From Erythrobacter aureus (lineage in GTDB: Bacteria; Pseudomonadota; Alphaproteobacteria; Sphingomonadales; Sphingomonadaceae): a stretch of DNA of 64,000 bases. The translations under genes and the position numbers were made by a program. Positions 25,789 through 33,894 of the stretch are shown in pieces. Where the stretch lies: assembly GCF_003355455.1 (NCBI RefSeq), contig NZ_CP031358.1:310001-374000 (forward strand), given 5' to 3'. Under the pieces are notes generated by a model. It had not been told where the DNA came from, did not search any database, and saw only the letters and a list, made by a program, of their open reading frames with translations. Every line of letters starts with the position of its first letter. The stretch's first letter is position 1.

Positions 25789-26889
25789 CTACACCCGCAT
25801 CGGCATCAGGATAAACCAGTCATCGGTGTCATTCTGGGGCCGGATGAGAACGGGCGAGGTGGGATCACCAATGGCAACTTCGACGTCCGAGTTCGAGCAC
25901 TGCTTGAGGATGTCGCGGAGGTATCCAGCGTTGAAACCGATTTCGACGCCGTCGCCGGTGTAGTCGATCGCGAGCTCTTCGTTCGCAACGCCCATATCGA
26001 CGCTGTTCACGGTGAGCTGGAGGATGTTCTTGTCGAGGCTGACCTTGACCGCGCGGGTCTTTTCAGTCGCGACAGTGGAAACACGGTCGATCGCGCGCTC
26101 GAGGTCCTGGGCTGCAATCTTGAAGACCTTGTCGTTCCCGCTCGGGATGACGCGCGCGTAATCCGGATACGTGCCGTCGACGAGCTTGGAGACGAAGACG
26201 AGATTTCCCATCTCGATGCGCATCTTCGAAGACGAAAGTGCGATCTTCACATCGGTTTCGAAGTCGTCGATTACCTTGAGGATCTCGCCGACCGCCTTGC
26301 GCGGGATGATGGCACCATCGATGTCGCCGGCGCCTTCGGGGCGCTTGATCTTGATGCGGGCGAGTCGATGTCCGTCCGTAGCAGCTGCGAAGAGCGTATC
26401 GTCGACGGTGTGGATGTAGATGCCGTTGAGGTAGTAGCGGGTTTCTTCGGTCGAGACAGCGAAGCGCGACCGGCCAAGAATGCCGCCAAGGTCTTCCGCC
26501 GAGAGGGTGAACTCGTTGGGGAGATCGCCAGGCACGATGACGGGGAATTCGTCAGGCGCGAGAACGGGAAGGGTGAAGCGCGAGCGGCCGGCGGCGATCG
26601 TCATGCGGCCGTTGTCGAGCGTCATGCTGATCTGCGAACCGTCGGGAAGCTTGCGGACAATGTCGAACAGCATGTGGGCCGAGATGGTGGTCTTGCCGGG
26701 ACTGATGACCTCAGCGGGGATCACTTCGGTGGCCTGGAGGTCGAGGTCGGTGACGGTGAAGGTCAGCGAGCCATCCTCGGCGGAAATCATGACGTTGCTC
26801 AGGATCGGCAGCGTGTTGCGCCGTTCGACGACACTCTGCAGATGGCCGAGAGTCTGGAGTAGCGCAGCGCGCTCAAGCGAAATTTTCAT
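25789..26889 (-). CDS. dnaN: DNA polymerase III beta subunit (sliding clamp), 366 aa
   Basis: The length and sequence are those of a complete beta clamp: the start MKISLERAALLQTLGHLQSVVERRNTLPIL, the domain repeats with TDLDLQA and ATDGHRLA, and the end VLIRPQNDTDDWFILMPMRV type, which carries the hydrophobic cleft residues. The clamp encircles DNA and tethers polymerase and repair enzymes through QLxLF-like peptides. It is rare for a plasmid-like replicon to carry its own clamp. dnaE and two proteins with clamp-binding-like motifs are in the same window. GAGGG lies upstream of the ATG. Confidence 0.97.
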   Translation of the reverse strand: MKISLERAALLQTLGHLQSVVERRNTLPILSNVMISAEDGSLTFTVTDLDLQATEVIPAEVISPGKTTISAHMLFDIVRKLPDGSQISMTLDNGRMTIAAGRSRFTLPVLAPDEFPVIVPGDLPNEFTLSAEDLGGILGRSRFAVSTEETRYYLNGIYIHTVDDTLFAAATDGHRLARIKIKRPEGAGDIDGAIIPRKAVGEILKVIDDFETDVKIALSSSKMRIEMGNLVFVSKLVDGTYPDYARVIPSGNDKVFKIAAQDLERAIDRVSTVATEKTRAVKVSLDKNILQLTVNSVDMGVANEELAIDYTGDGVEIGFNAGYLRDILKQCSNSDVEVAIGDPTSPVLIRPQNDTDDWFILMPMRV

Positions 26890-26974
26890 AGTGGTAAACC
26901 CTCTGTTGGGGGAAAATTGTAGGGAAGTTGGAAAGGCGAAGCCAAGGAAAACTTCTGTCGCTCAGGAAGAATCC

Positions 26975-27298
26975 TCAGCGGTTGATGATCTGCTTGGCCT
27001 CTTCGATCGCATCGACAGGGTTCGCAGCCTCGACCACGAGCGTGAACTTGGCCTCGAAGGTCCAATTGCGCTCATCATCACCTTCCTCCTCCTCGACGCA
27101 GGTGACCTCGACCTCGATGTCATCCTGCTCCTCGGTGAGGTCGGTGCCAGGGTCGACAGGGGATGCATCTTCCTGTTCGAACATCCACTGGCCCATGAAC
27201 TCACGGGCATCACTATTTGCGTGGCGTTCAGCCTCGCTGCTGTCGCTTGCGGTCACGTCGATGCCTTCGGCTACGAGCTCGACCCTGAAGAGATCCAT
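26975..27298 (-). CDS. Hypothetical acidic protein, 107 aa
   Basis: This is a very acidic protein with a ferredoxin-like beta-alpha-beta feel and a C-terminal AANPVDAIEEAKQIINR helix. AAAGG precedes the ATG. It lies between rep and dnaN on the same strand and is probably co-transcribed. Function is unknown. The acidity could reflect DNA mimicry, but nothing specific supports that. Confidence 0.68.
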   Translation of the reverse strand: MDLFRVELVAEGIDVTASDSSEAERHANSDAREFMGQWMFEQEDASPVDPGTDLTEEQDDIEVEVTCVEEEEGDDERNWTFEAKFTLVVEAANPVDAIEEAKQIINR

Positions 27299-27338
27299 GG
27301 GATCTTACCTTTCGTTTGTGGCTGGGGTGTTCCACCCC

Positions 27339-28649
27339 TCATGCCACCTCATATTCCACCTTTATTCCGGCGTTGCCTGTCGACGCCTTCAGCGCGCTTT
27401 CGACAGCGCTGCCGAAATTGGTCCCGATCCACTGGGCGACAAACTGGTTGGGCGCCTTGAGGATGACATTGGAGCCAGACTGTTCCACCTGGACATTGGC
27501 GAACCATCGGTCGTGAATGTCCGGTCCAAGCTGTCTGCGAAGCGCCTTGTTCCATTCGGCCTCGGCGACAAAGCTGCTCGTGGTGGTAGAAGCCGGACGA
27601 GCCTTCGTGCTCGAGCTGGCAACCACTTGTGGAGACGTCACCGAGGATAGGTGGGCAGAGAGCTTGGTTGCACCGTCGTTGTTCCGCGGAGCGGGTGCTG
27701 ACGCACCTTTAGAGGGAGTAGGCTTAGAGCGAGCAGTATTCGCTGCGCGCTTGGCTGCTTGGGCGATGATATCGGATGCATTGCCGCTCAGAGCCATGCG
27801 CAGGAGCCATCCGAAGTAGCGGTCAGTCGAGGCCTTGCGCTTGGGGTCCTTGTCGGCAATGGCGAGCAGGGCCAGCGCACCTTCGAAACCGAATTGGCGT
27901 TTGGCTTGGGTCCAACCGAGATGAGACGCCCTTCCGGAACCGGACAACTGGGAGAGGATATGCACCTCCTGTGCGTTGATATCCCCCGTCCGGTCCCAAT
28001 CAGCGTCACCGTTCGAGCTAACCTCGCGCTTCAGGTCAGGACTTACCGCGTCGAGTGTGCGTGCTACTGCAAGAAGGTGATTGTTTGGTCTGTTATGGGT
28101 GTCATTCTCGACACCCTGGGATGACGTATCTGTCACTCGAACCGGACGCTCAATCCGGTCGGCTTCGAGGCTGAGCTCCATCTGCTTCTGTTCGCGCTCG
28201 ATCTTCCGCTGGGTCTGGATAGCGACAAGGTCAGCCTCGATTTCGATGTGGCGCATTGCGAGGGGAGTGAGGTCGAACGCGGTGCGCCGGTTGATGCCAT
28301 TGTAGCAGCGCCGGAGAAGGCCCTTAGCTTCGAGCTCGTCGGCCAGGCGCTGGATGGACCGTTTGGAGTAGCCCAGCTCATCAGCGAGCCGCTGGTTTCC
28401 CGGAAAGGCAACGAAGCGAACCTTTGGGTTCTCTGCCTGATCCATGCCGAGATAGCCGATCAGGTGCACAAGCAACAAACGAGCCTGCGGACTGGCGCTA
28501 GCGCGCGTCGCGGCTTTTATCAGCCGGTAATTCGGGATCGTCTCGAGTGTGGAGCGTCCGATAGTGGAGACCTGGGTGATTTCTTCCCAGTCGTCATGGC
28601 GTTTTGCGACCCCGAGCTGCGTGGCTGGGACTTTCTGGATGAGTTCCAT
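27339..28649 (-). CDS. RepC-like replication initiator with DnaA domain-I-like C-terminus, 436 aa
   Basis: Residues 40-130 form a winged-helix region typical of RepC or RepA initiators (ARLLLVHLIGYLG, FPGNQRLADELGYSKRSIQR, LEAKGLLRR). The C-terminal 70 residues (EWNKALRRQLG, DRWFANVQVEQSG, APNQFVAQWIG) match the N-terminal domain I of DnaA, which recruits DnaB helicase and DiaA-type regulators. The combination suggests an initiator that binds the replicon origin and loads the host helicase. A Ser/Thr/Ala-rich linker separates the two parts. The ATG at 28649 is likely but lacks a clear Shine-Dalgarno. No ParA or ParB gene lies beside it. Confidence 0.75.
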   Translation of the reverse strand: MELIQKVPATQLGVAKRHDDWEEITQVSTIGRSTLETIPNYRLIKAATRASASPQARLLLVHLIGYLGMDQAENPKVRFVAFPGNQRLADELGYSKRSIQRLADELEAKGLLRRCYNGINRRTAFDLTPLAMRHIEIEADLVAIQTQRKIEREQKQMELSLEADRIERPVRVTDTSSQGVENDTHNRPNNHLLAVARTLDAVSPDLKREVSSNGDADWDRTGDINAQEVHILSQLSGSGRASHLGWTQAKRQFGFEGALALLAIADKDPKRKASTDRYFGWLLRMALSGNASDIIAQAAKRAANTARSKPTPSKGASAPAPRNNDGATKLSAHLSSVTSPQVVASSSTKARPASTTTSSFVAEAEWNKALRRQLGPDIHDRWFANVQVEQSGSNVILKAPNQFVAQWIGTNFGSAVESALKASTGNAGIKVEYEVA

Positions 28650-28714
28650 TGTTTTTGAGCAATATCCGTCGGCGCGTGCCGTCATGCATTGACGACCCGC
28701 TAGGTGGCGGCTAT

Positions 28715-28791
28715 GTTGCTTGTCAGAACAGGTGGTCAGCCGTTCGAAAAGCAACGATTGAGAGGACGGCGTGGGCTGCAACCCGCGCCGT
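28715..28791 (-). promoter_or_regulatory. Structured leader between the RHH gene and rep
   Basis: A 10-bp hairpin (ACGGCGTGGG at 28766-28775 with CCCGCGCCGT at 28782-28791) and a 7-bp inverted repeat (GTTGCTT 28715-28721, AAGCAAC 28749-28755) occupy the 155-nt leader of rep. No T-run follows. It could attenuate rep expression or be part of a copy-control RNA. Confidence 0.45.
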
Positions 28792-28804
28792 TCTTGCGTT
28801 TGGG

Positions 28805-29071
28805 CTAGGTCATTCTGGATCCTCTGGCTTCGCGGTGCGCGATCGCCTCCTTCAGAAGCGTATCGATGATGAGACCACGACGCTCTTTGCCTCGCATCCC
28901 GTCAAGGCGGGAAACGAGGTCAGAATCCAGATCGAGTGAGACCATCCGCCGACCGCTATTGGTCAAACGGCGCTCATACTCGCGGTTGGAGTAGAGATTG
29001 GACGCAGGAGTGCGCTGCCCGCGCAAGCGGTGAGCGGCATTCTGCGAATGCTGTGTATCGGACTTGCCCAA
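28805..29071 (-). CDS. Ribbon-helix-helix DNA-binding protein, 88 aa
   Basis: Residues 43-80 have the RHH pattern: RRMVSLDLDSDLVSRLDGM (beta strand then helix) followed by RRGLIIDTLLKEAI. The basic N-terminal 40 residues are probably flexible. The TTG at 29071 is chosen because AGGGG lies 7 nt upstream. Genes of this type next to a rep gene often control copy number or partition. Its position directly upstream of rep, with a hairpin between, supports a regulatory role on rep. Confidence 0.75.
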   Translation of the reverse strand: MGKSDTQHSQNAAHRLRGQRTPASNLYSNREYERRLTNSGRRMVSLDLDSDLVSRLDGMRGKERRGLIIDTLLKEAIAHREARGSRMT

Positions 29072-29260
29072 AATATATCCCCTGGAGGCGAGTCGTGGTG
29101 GAAGTCATGTGGCATAGCGGCCCAACTTCCATATGGAAACAGGAAAATTCGCAGCAATTTAGGAAAAAGCAGGATGGCTCCCGCGAATCGCAGGGAATCT
29201 GCGGGACTCACTTAGCAGGAAAAATTTCCGTGTCTCGCGAAATTTCCTGATCGGGAGGCA
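29072..29260. other. AT-rich intergenic region upstream of the RHH-rep unit, candidate origin
   Basis: About 190 bp without a gene carries several related AT-rich units: CAGGAAAATTCGC (29138), TTTAGGAAAAAGC (29160), CAGGAAAAATTTCCG (29218) and CGCGAAATTTCCTGA (29238). These short spaced elements could be Rep binding sites or promoter motifs. An origin is plausible next to rep but unproved. Confidence 0.3.
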
Positions 29261-29296
29261 AAAAAGAAGCCCCGACTGCGGTGCAGCCGGGGCTTG
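29261..29296 (-). terminator. Rho-independent terminator after the membrane protein gene
   Basis: On the minus strand AGCCCCGGCTGCACC pairs with GCAGTCGGGGCT and is followed by TCTTTTTT. It lies directly downstream of the stop at 29311. Confidence 0.85.
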
Positions 29297-29310
29297 GACG
29301 TTGTTGGAGA

Positions 29311-29853
29311 TTACCAGGCGGCAACTGCGGCCGACGGTTGGATCTCCATTTTGGCGAGGTATTCGCGAACCTTTTCAGGTCCGATGCCCCAGAGCTTTGC
29401 GATCTCGACGAGGCGTCCCTGGCTCTCGTCAGAGACGGGAGCGGCCGACGCCTTGAGCTGGACGACGAGCATCTCGAAGCGATCGAGGATGATCGTGGGC
29501 TCGTTCTTGTAAACGCGGCGAACCTCGCGGGCCCAGTGCTTCCAGCCATCACCGGTTGTGAAGGCGGCATTCCGGAGCAGGTTGCGAAGCTCAGCCGTTT
29601 CCGGCTCGTCGGGCGTGAGAAGACCGTGCACCTTGTAGGTGTCGTCGTTCATGTCGCCGTTGAGCGTCAGAAGCTTCACGGAGAGAAGGCGGTAGGCGAT
29701 CTTGCCTCGACGGATGAGGACATCACGGCTTGTGTTCGATTGACCAGCGAAGGTCAGGTAGAGCCACGTAAGGGTGCCAAGCCCGCCCGCCAGGAGAACC
29801 GACGGGAAGAGCAGAAAGGCGATCAGGGCGACGAGGATGGGCAGGAAAAACAT
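29311..29853 (-). CDS. Membrane-anchored hypothetical protein, 180 aa
   Basis: The first 38 residues are a strong hydrophobic hairpin (FFLPILVALIAFLLFPSVLLAG and GTLTWLYLTFAG) and the rest is cytoplasmic or periplasmic. The C-terminus (LVEIAKLWGIGPEKVREYLAKM) resembles the last helix pair of TerB/DjlA-type domains. The ATG at 29853 is preferred because it opens directly into the hydrophobic segment. It is divergent from gapR. Function is unknown. Confidence 0.65.
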   Translation of the reverse strand: MFFLPILVALIAFLLFPSVLLAGGLGTLTWLYLTFAGQSNTSRDVLIRRGKIAYRLLSVKLLTLNGDMNDDTYKVHGLLTPDEPETAELRNLLRNAAFTTGDGWKHWAREVRRVYKNEPTIILDRFEMLVVQLKASAAPVSDESQGRLVEIAKLWGIGPEKVREYLAKMEIQPSAAVAAW

Positions 29854-30052
29854 AATTTCTTCAACGCTAGGGGTTACACCCAAAGATAGCGTTCATTCAC
29901 TCCCTCTTACTCCCCGGACGCCGCGGTCCATAGCCTTGGAATAGCAAGGCTGAAAAGATGAATTCGTGATAGACCCACGGCTCAGGATTCCTTAGGATTT
30001 TCCCACGGCAGCAGATTATCGCTGTCTCCAACCAGATAAGGAAATCCACTCT

Positions 30053-30289
30053 ATGGCTGAAGCCACCGACGACCGCCTGCGCCTGCTTATCGAGCGCATC
30101 GAACGCCTCGAGGAAGAAAAGAAGGGCATCGCCGACGATATCCGCGACGTGTACGCAGAAGCGAAGGCAGTTGGCTACGATACGAAGATCATGCGCCAGA
30201 TCGTTCGTCTGCGCAAAATGCAGCCCGACGAGCGCACCGAGCAGGAAACGATCCTGGATACCTACAAGGCAGCGCTGGGCATGGGCTAA
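30053..30289 (+). CDS. gapR: GapR-family nucleoid-associated protein (DUF2312), 78 aa
   Basis: The protein is nearly all of a GapR domain: LRLLIERIERLEEEKKGIADDIRDVY, AKAVGYDTKIMRQIVRLRK, then ERTEQETILDTYKAALG. GapR of Caulobacter forms clamp-like tetramers on overtwisted, AT-rich DNA and helps topoisomerases ahead of forks and RNA polymerases. The length matches chromosomal family members. On this replicon it lies close to rep, in line with a replication or topology role. A perfect terminator follows. Confidence 0.93.
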   Translation: MAEATDDRLRLLIERIERLEEEKKGIADDIRDVYAEAKAVGYDTKIMRQIVRLRKMQPDERTEQETILDTYKAALGMG

Positions 30290-30312
30290 CGCCCAGAAGC
30301 TTCCTGAAACGC

Positions 30313-30340
30313 AAAAGGGCCGGCAATGCCGGCCCTTTTT
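30313..30340 (+). terminator. Rho-independent terminator after gapR
   Basis: AGGGCCGGC and GCCGGCCCT arms (loop AAT) are followed by TTTTT on the plus strand and preceded by AAAA, so it may also stop minus-strand transcription from 30364. Confidence 0.88.
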
Positions 30341-30363
30341 ACATCGTAGTCTGGGAGGTTTGG

Positions 30364-30864
30364 CTATTCGGCTGCCATCGGGAGAAGATCGAGGTTGTGG
30401 TCGTCGAGCTGCTCCATCGCGCTGGTCTCGAGAATGCGCTTGAAGCTTTCGGTCATCATCTCGGAGAAAAGGACGTTCTCGACCGGCAGCCAGTCGCCGC
30501 ATGTATCTTCGACTTCGTAGAAGAGGATGTCGGGATATTCGTCGTTCTCGACGGCGCGGAAATGGACGCGAACCGACTCATTGTATTCGGGAATTTCGAA
30601 GTCGACTTCGTGATACTCGGACCGTTCGTCCTCATCGACCTCGAAGGTGTGGTAGAGGATGTCGTCCTTGGCCGACTTGGAGAGAACACGCGAGATCGGG
30701 AGATCTTCGAGCGTGAAGCGCTCGTCGCCTCGTCTGATTTGAAAGCCGAGGATCTCAACGGAGTTGGCCTGGCTGTCGATCTGAGGCTGGAAATTGAGGA
30801 CCGCGTAGGTCGCAGTCTCACCTCGTACGAGGACGATGCTTTTGGCTGTGCTGTGCGTAATCAA
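30364..30864 (-). CDS. Hypothetical protein, 166 aa
   Basis: This is a soluble acidic protein with many Asp/Glu and Tyr residues and no recognised motif. Its start is uncertain: TTG at 30864 has GGGGGT 8 nt upstream, while TTG at 30879 would add five residues. A 12-bp perfect inverted repeat lies immediately upstream. It ends at the gapR terminator, which also works in this direction. Confidence 0.6.
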   Translation of the reverse strand: MITHSTAKSIVLVRGETATYAVLNFQPQIDSQANSVEILGFQIRRGDERFTLEDLPISRVLSKSAKDDILYHTFEVDEDERSEYHEVDFEIPEYNESVRVHFRAVENDEYPDILFYEVEDTCGDWLPVENVLFSEMMTESFKRILETSAMEQLDDHNLDLLPMAAE

Positions 30865-30872
30865 GAAAAATA

Positions 30873-30917
30873 CCCCCAAACATCCACAGACTAGATGTGC
30901 TGCAAGATGTTTGGGGG
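30873..30917. repeat. 12-bp perfect inverted repeat upstream of the 166-aa gene
   Basis: CCCCCAAACATC (30873-30884) and GATGTTTGGGGG (30906-30917) are exact reverse complements with a 21-bp spacer. The element covers the region around the minus-strand start. It is likely an operator or a hairpin in the leader. Confidence 0.6.
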
Positions 30918-30965
30918 CAAATTATCCTCGCGTCAATGAAAGACTGAGGATGCAGTAGGGAAGAA

Positions 30966-31850
30966 TTAGGAACTGTGCTCCGCAGAGGCTTCAATTCCCT
31001 CGCAACCCTTGGCCATGGCTTCGGCGATAACGCCGACTGGCTGTGCGCCCGGATCGGCGGCGAAGATCGCGGCAGTCACGGTGCCTGCCGCGTACTGGTG
31101 GTTCTCGACCGGGCATGCCTTCGAGTGCGAATAGCCGCGGACGAGGCCGGTGAGGTAGATCGCGATATGCTCATCGGACATCGTCTTGATGAGGTCGACG
31201 GTATAGCCGCGCAGCGGCGCCTGGGCACACGAAGCCTTGTCTTCGCTGAGCGAGGCGAGGGCTTCGGTGAGTTCTTCCGTCGGCTTGTCCGCGAAGCTGT
31301 TCGTGATCAGCTCATTGTTCAGGTCGGAATTCGACTTCCCAGGAAAGCAGGGGGCACCGGGACCGGCGGCTGAAAATCCGTCAGCGTTGCCCATGATGAG
31401 AAGATAGCGCTCGGTTTCGTCGATATCGGCCCAAGTCTCGCTGGGAGTGTCGACGGGTGCGTCGCCCCCAGCCACGGCCGCCGCGACAGCGTCCTTGACG
31501 GCCTGGTTGGCGTCGGCGGGCTTGGGCTTGACCGAGACCTTGATGGCGATCGAGCCGCTCGAGCTTGCACCGGCTGCGGTGTTCTTCTCGGTGTGGCCGG
31601 CGACCGAGGGAGCAGGAACGACACGAAGTTCGTTGCTGACGTCGGCTTTGCTTTTCGCAACCTGCTTGTTCTCGGCTTCGGCCTGGAGCTTGTCGGCGAT
31701 GATCTGCGCGTTGGTGACGGTTGCGCCGACACGCATGAGACCGGCCGCAGTCGATTTCGAGCCTGAGACCGCATCCTTTTCAGGCATCGCGGTCGACATG
31801 GATGGGATGGCGGCAAGCGCCAAGGCGGCGAGGAGAGTGATCTTCTTCAT
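30966..31850 (-). CDS. Periplasmic hypothetical protein, 294 aa
   Basis: A signal peptide is clear (KKITLLAALALAAIPSMSTA). An Ala/Lys-rich region of about 100 residues is followed by a C-terminal domain with four Cys residues (GAPCFPG, KASCAQAP, KACPVEN, KGCEG) that may form disulfides. The family is unknown. The ATG at 31850 has AAGGA 8 nt before it. It lies 16 nt downstream of the thioredoxin gene, which suggests joint expression, perhaps with redox control of the Cys residues. Confidence 0.7.
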   Translation of the reverse strand: MKKITLLAALALAAIPSMSTAMPEKDAVSGSKSTAAGLMRVGATVTNAQIIADKLQAEAENKQVAKSKADVSNELRVVPAPSVAGHTEKNTAAGASSSGSIAIKVSVKPKPADANQAVKDAVAAAVAGGDAPVDTPSETWADIDETERYLLIMGNADGFSAAGPGAPCFPGKSNSDLNNELITNSFADKPTEELTEALASLSEDKASCAQAPLRGYTVDLIKTMSDEHIAIYLTGLVRGYSHSKACPVENHQYAAGTVTAAIFAADPGAQPVGVIAEAMAKGCEGIEASAEHSS

Positions 31851-31866
31851 AGGAATGGTCCTTGGA

Positions 31867-32190
31867 TTAAAGGCCGTTTTCGCCGAGCCACTCGTTGAGC
31901 TCGTCGTAATTGCCCGAGCCCCGGCGGGCGACTTCCTCGCCATCCTTGTAGAGGACGACCAGGGGAAGGGTGGTGACGTTCATCTCGACGCCGACCATCG
32001 GGTCTTCGTCACTGTCGAACTTGGCGAAACGGATTTCGCCCTTGCGGTCTTCGGCAAGGCGCTCGAGCTCAGGCTCCATGCGCGTGCAGAAGCCGCACCA
32101 TTCGGCACCGAGCACGGCAACGAGAGGCGAGCTGGCATCTGCCATCTGGCCCTTGAAGACGTTGGAATCGGTGCAGTGTTGCAAACTCAT
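31867..32190 (-). CDS. Thioredoxin-like protein, 107 aa
   Basis: The active site WCGFC (about residues 31-35) is followed by RMEPELERLAED, FAKFDSDEDP and the cis-Pro segment TTLPLVVLYKDGE. The length is that of a classic thioredoxin. The GF dipeptide differs from the usual GP and shifts redox potential in relatives. No signal peptide is seen, so it is cytoplasmic. The upstream longer frame is not used: AAGGAAAAAG precedes the ATG at 32190. Confidence 0.88.
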   Translation of the reverse strand: MSLQHCTDSNVFKGQMADASSPLVAVLGAEWCGFCTRMEPELERLAEDRKGEIRFAKFDSDEDPMVGVEMNVTTLPLVVLYKDGEEVARRGSGNYDELNEWLGENGL

Positions 32191-32203
32191 TTCTTTTTCC
32201 TTT

Positions 32204-32899
32204 TTAGCGTTCGGCGCCAACCTTTTGCCCGAACCCCAGAAGGGCACGGTCGCGAGGACCTCGCGTGAGGTCGGAGGGCGGTGCGAGTGGTTTCGAGAGA
32301 AGTCCGCGCTGTGCGCGGCCAACTGGCTGGGCAGGCACGTCCATGGTTTTGGTCGACATCTGCCGTTCGTCGAGACGAAGGATCGTTGCGACGGCGAACT
32401 TGGTGTGCTCGTTTTCGATGCGGTCGTACTTGCCAGCCGCGATCGAGGAGAGGTCGTCCATCGATGCGCTATTGAACGCCCGTCCCGGGTTCACGCCGTT
32501 GCGCTGGAGAAGACCCATAGGCTGGAGCGCTTCGCGATTGGCTTCGGGCGAGGCGAGATGGCCCAGAGGGTCCTTGCCGCCTTCCGCAACGATACGACGT
32601 GCGGCAGCTTCCTGCATCAGCACATCGAGCATGATGTTCCGAGTGACATCCGATTCAGGCATCGTCTGCGCGGAGTTGCCAGCAATCTGCCGGTCGATAG
32701 CGGAAGCCAGGCGTATCTGGGTCGCGCGGTCGTCGCTGGGCGCCAGCTCGTTCGAATGCAGGAGGCTCATGGCCTTCGCGGCAGGAACGTGGATCTTGTC
32801 GTCGCGGCGTCGGAGAGCGACTGCCCCCGGAGTGCGGGAACCGTCCTGCCCGGACGCTTCAGCGGCAGCCATGCTGTTTATGGCGCGAACAGTTTCCAT
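32204..32899 (-). CDS. Hypothetical protein, 231 aa
   Basis: This is a soluble, Ala/Arg-rich, mostly helical protein without recognised motifs. AAAGG precedes the ATG. It ends 13 nt before the thioredoxin start and probably heads that operon. Confidence 0.65.
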   Translation of the reverse strand: METVRAINSMAAAEASGQDGSRTPGAVALRRRDDKIHVPAAKAMSLLHSNELAPSDDRATQIRLASAIDRQIAGNSAQTMPESDVTRNIMLDVLMQEAAARRIVAEGGKDPLGHLASPEANREALQPMGLLQRNGVNPGRAFNSASMDDLSSIAAGKYDRIENEHTKFAVATILRLDERQMSTKTMDVPAQPVGRAQRGLLSKPLAPPSDLTRGPRDRALLGFGQKVGAER

Positions 32900-33010
32900 G
32901 TTGAGACCTTTCTTGCGGCAGATGTGTGGGCATTATTGTCCCACCACCGCAGGATATCGTCAATGCTCGTGCGTGGATTATTCTGGAAGTGTTAGGAAAT
33001 TCTTCCCGAG

Positions 33011-33877
33011 TTACGCGGCTTTTTTGAGAAGGGGGAGGAGAGTGACATCATCTCCCACAGGATTCGGGTCAAGGACAGGGTAATCGAGTTCCGGAAGTTC
33101 CCTGCCGGCCAGCCGCGCGGCTTTGGTAAGCGGGAAAGCATAGATGTGATTGCCATTATGCCTTCTGCGAGAGAAGAACTGGGTTTCCTGCAAGTGCTTC
33201 AGCCATTCACGGGTGTCGTGACCAGGCTTCGGCGCTCCTCGCTTGACGAGGTCGTCGATAGCGTAGGCGCTTCCTGTCTCGTGATTGCGGATCTTCGATA
33301 GCGCGCGCTCGGACACGATCTGCCCGTCTGGGGTGAAGGTCTCCATGCGGGGCTTAGTGCGGCCTCGACATAGGGCTGACGATGCGGCGTAGATTTGGCC
33401 GACATGCCCGGGAAGTCGGATCGAGCCGTCTGCGCAGTATCGGCGCATGGGGTCCGCGTAGGAGACGACAGCAAGGATTTCCGGCTTCTCTTGGCGCAGG
33501 GCCTTGAAGGCGCGACTGATGAACCAAGTCTCGCCGTTGCCAGCCACCTCATCGAGGAGGACCAGCCGCCCGAGGTCGGCGCCCTGGCGGAAGTCTTCGA
33601 GGCCAGTGTGCTTCGGTATCGAAGCGCAGTTCATGGGAACTGAGAATGTGCACACTCCTACAAGGCGAGATGATCCGGCAGCGCCATTGCGGTAGAGGCC
33701 TACGCTCAAGCGCGAGGCGGGGAATGAGCCGCTGTAGTGGTGTTCCTCGACAAAAGGCTTGGCGGTGCGGTGGCAATCTATGACATCGACTGCGAATTCG
33801 CTTGGATCGATGACCGTGCCAGCCGGCACGAACTTGTCGCGCCTATCGCGCCACCGTTGCGAGCGATCTGTGATCAT
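33011..33877 (-). CDS. Mom-family DNA modification protein, 288 aa
   Basis: The sequence matches the Mom family pattern: EEHHYSGSFPASRLSVGLY, LVGVCTFSVP, then ADLGRLVLLDEV, GNGETWFISRAF, VSYADPM, and GHVGQIYAASSALCRG. In phage Mu, Mom converts adenine in DNA to N6-methylcarbamoyl adenine and protects against many restriction enzymes; the fold is GNAT-like. This copy is longer than Mu Mom, with about 80 extra C-terminal residues. No Com-like translational activator is visible. In this window it joins two DNA methylases and an HMUDK-like gene, which suggests heavy investment in DNA modification. The exact product here is unknown. Confidence 0.8.
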   Translation of the reverse strand: MITDRSQRWRDRRDKFVPAGTVIDPSEFAVDVIDCHRTAKPFVEEHHYSGSFPASRLSVGLYRNGAAGSSRLVGVCTFSVPMNCASIPKHTGLEDFRQGADLGRLVLLDEVAGNGETWFISRAFKALRQEKPEILAVVSYADPMRRYCADGSIRLPGHVGQIYAASSALCRGRTKPRMETFTPDGQIVSERALSKIRNHETGSAYAIDDLVKRGAPKPGHDTREWLKHLQETQFFSRRRHNGNHIYAFPLTKAARLAGRELPELDYPVLDPNPVGDDVTLLPLLKKAA

Positions 33878-33894
33878 TGCTTGATCTGTCCTGA

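Noticed and set aside
29897..30502. 201-codon minus-strand frame over gapR
   Set aside because: It covers the conserved GapR domain and its terminator in antisense.
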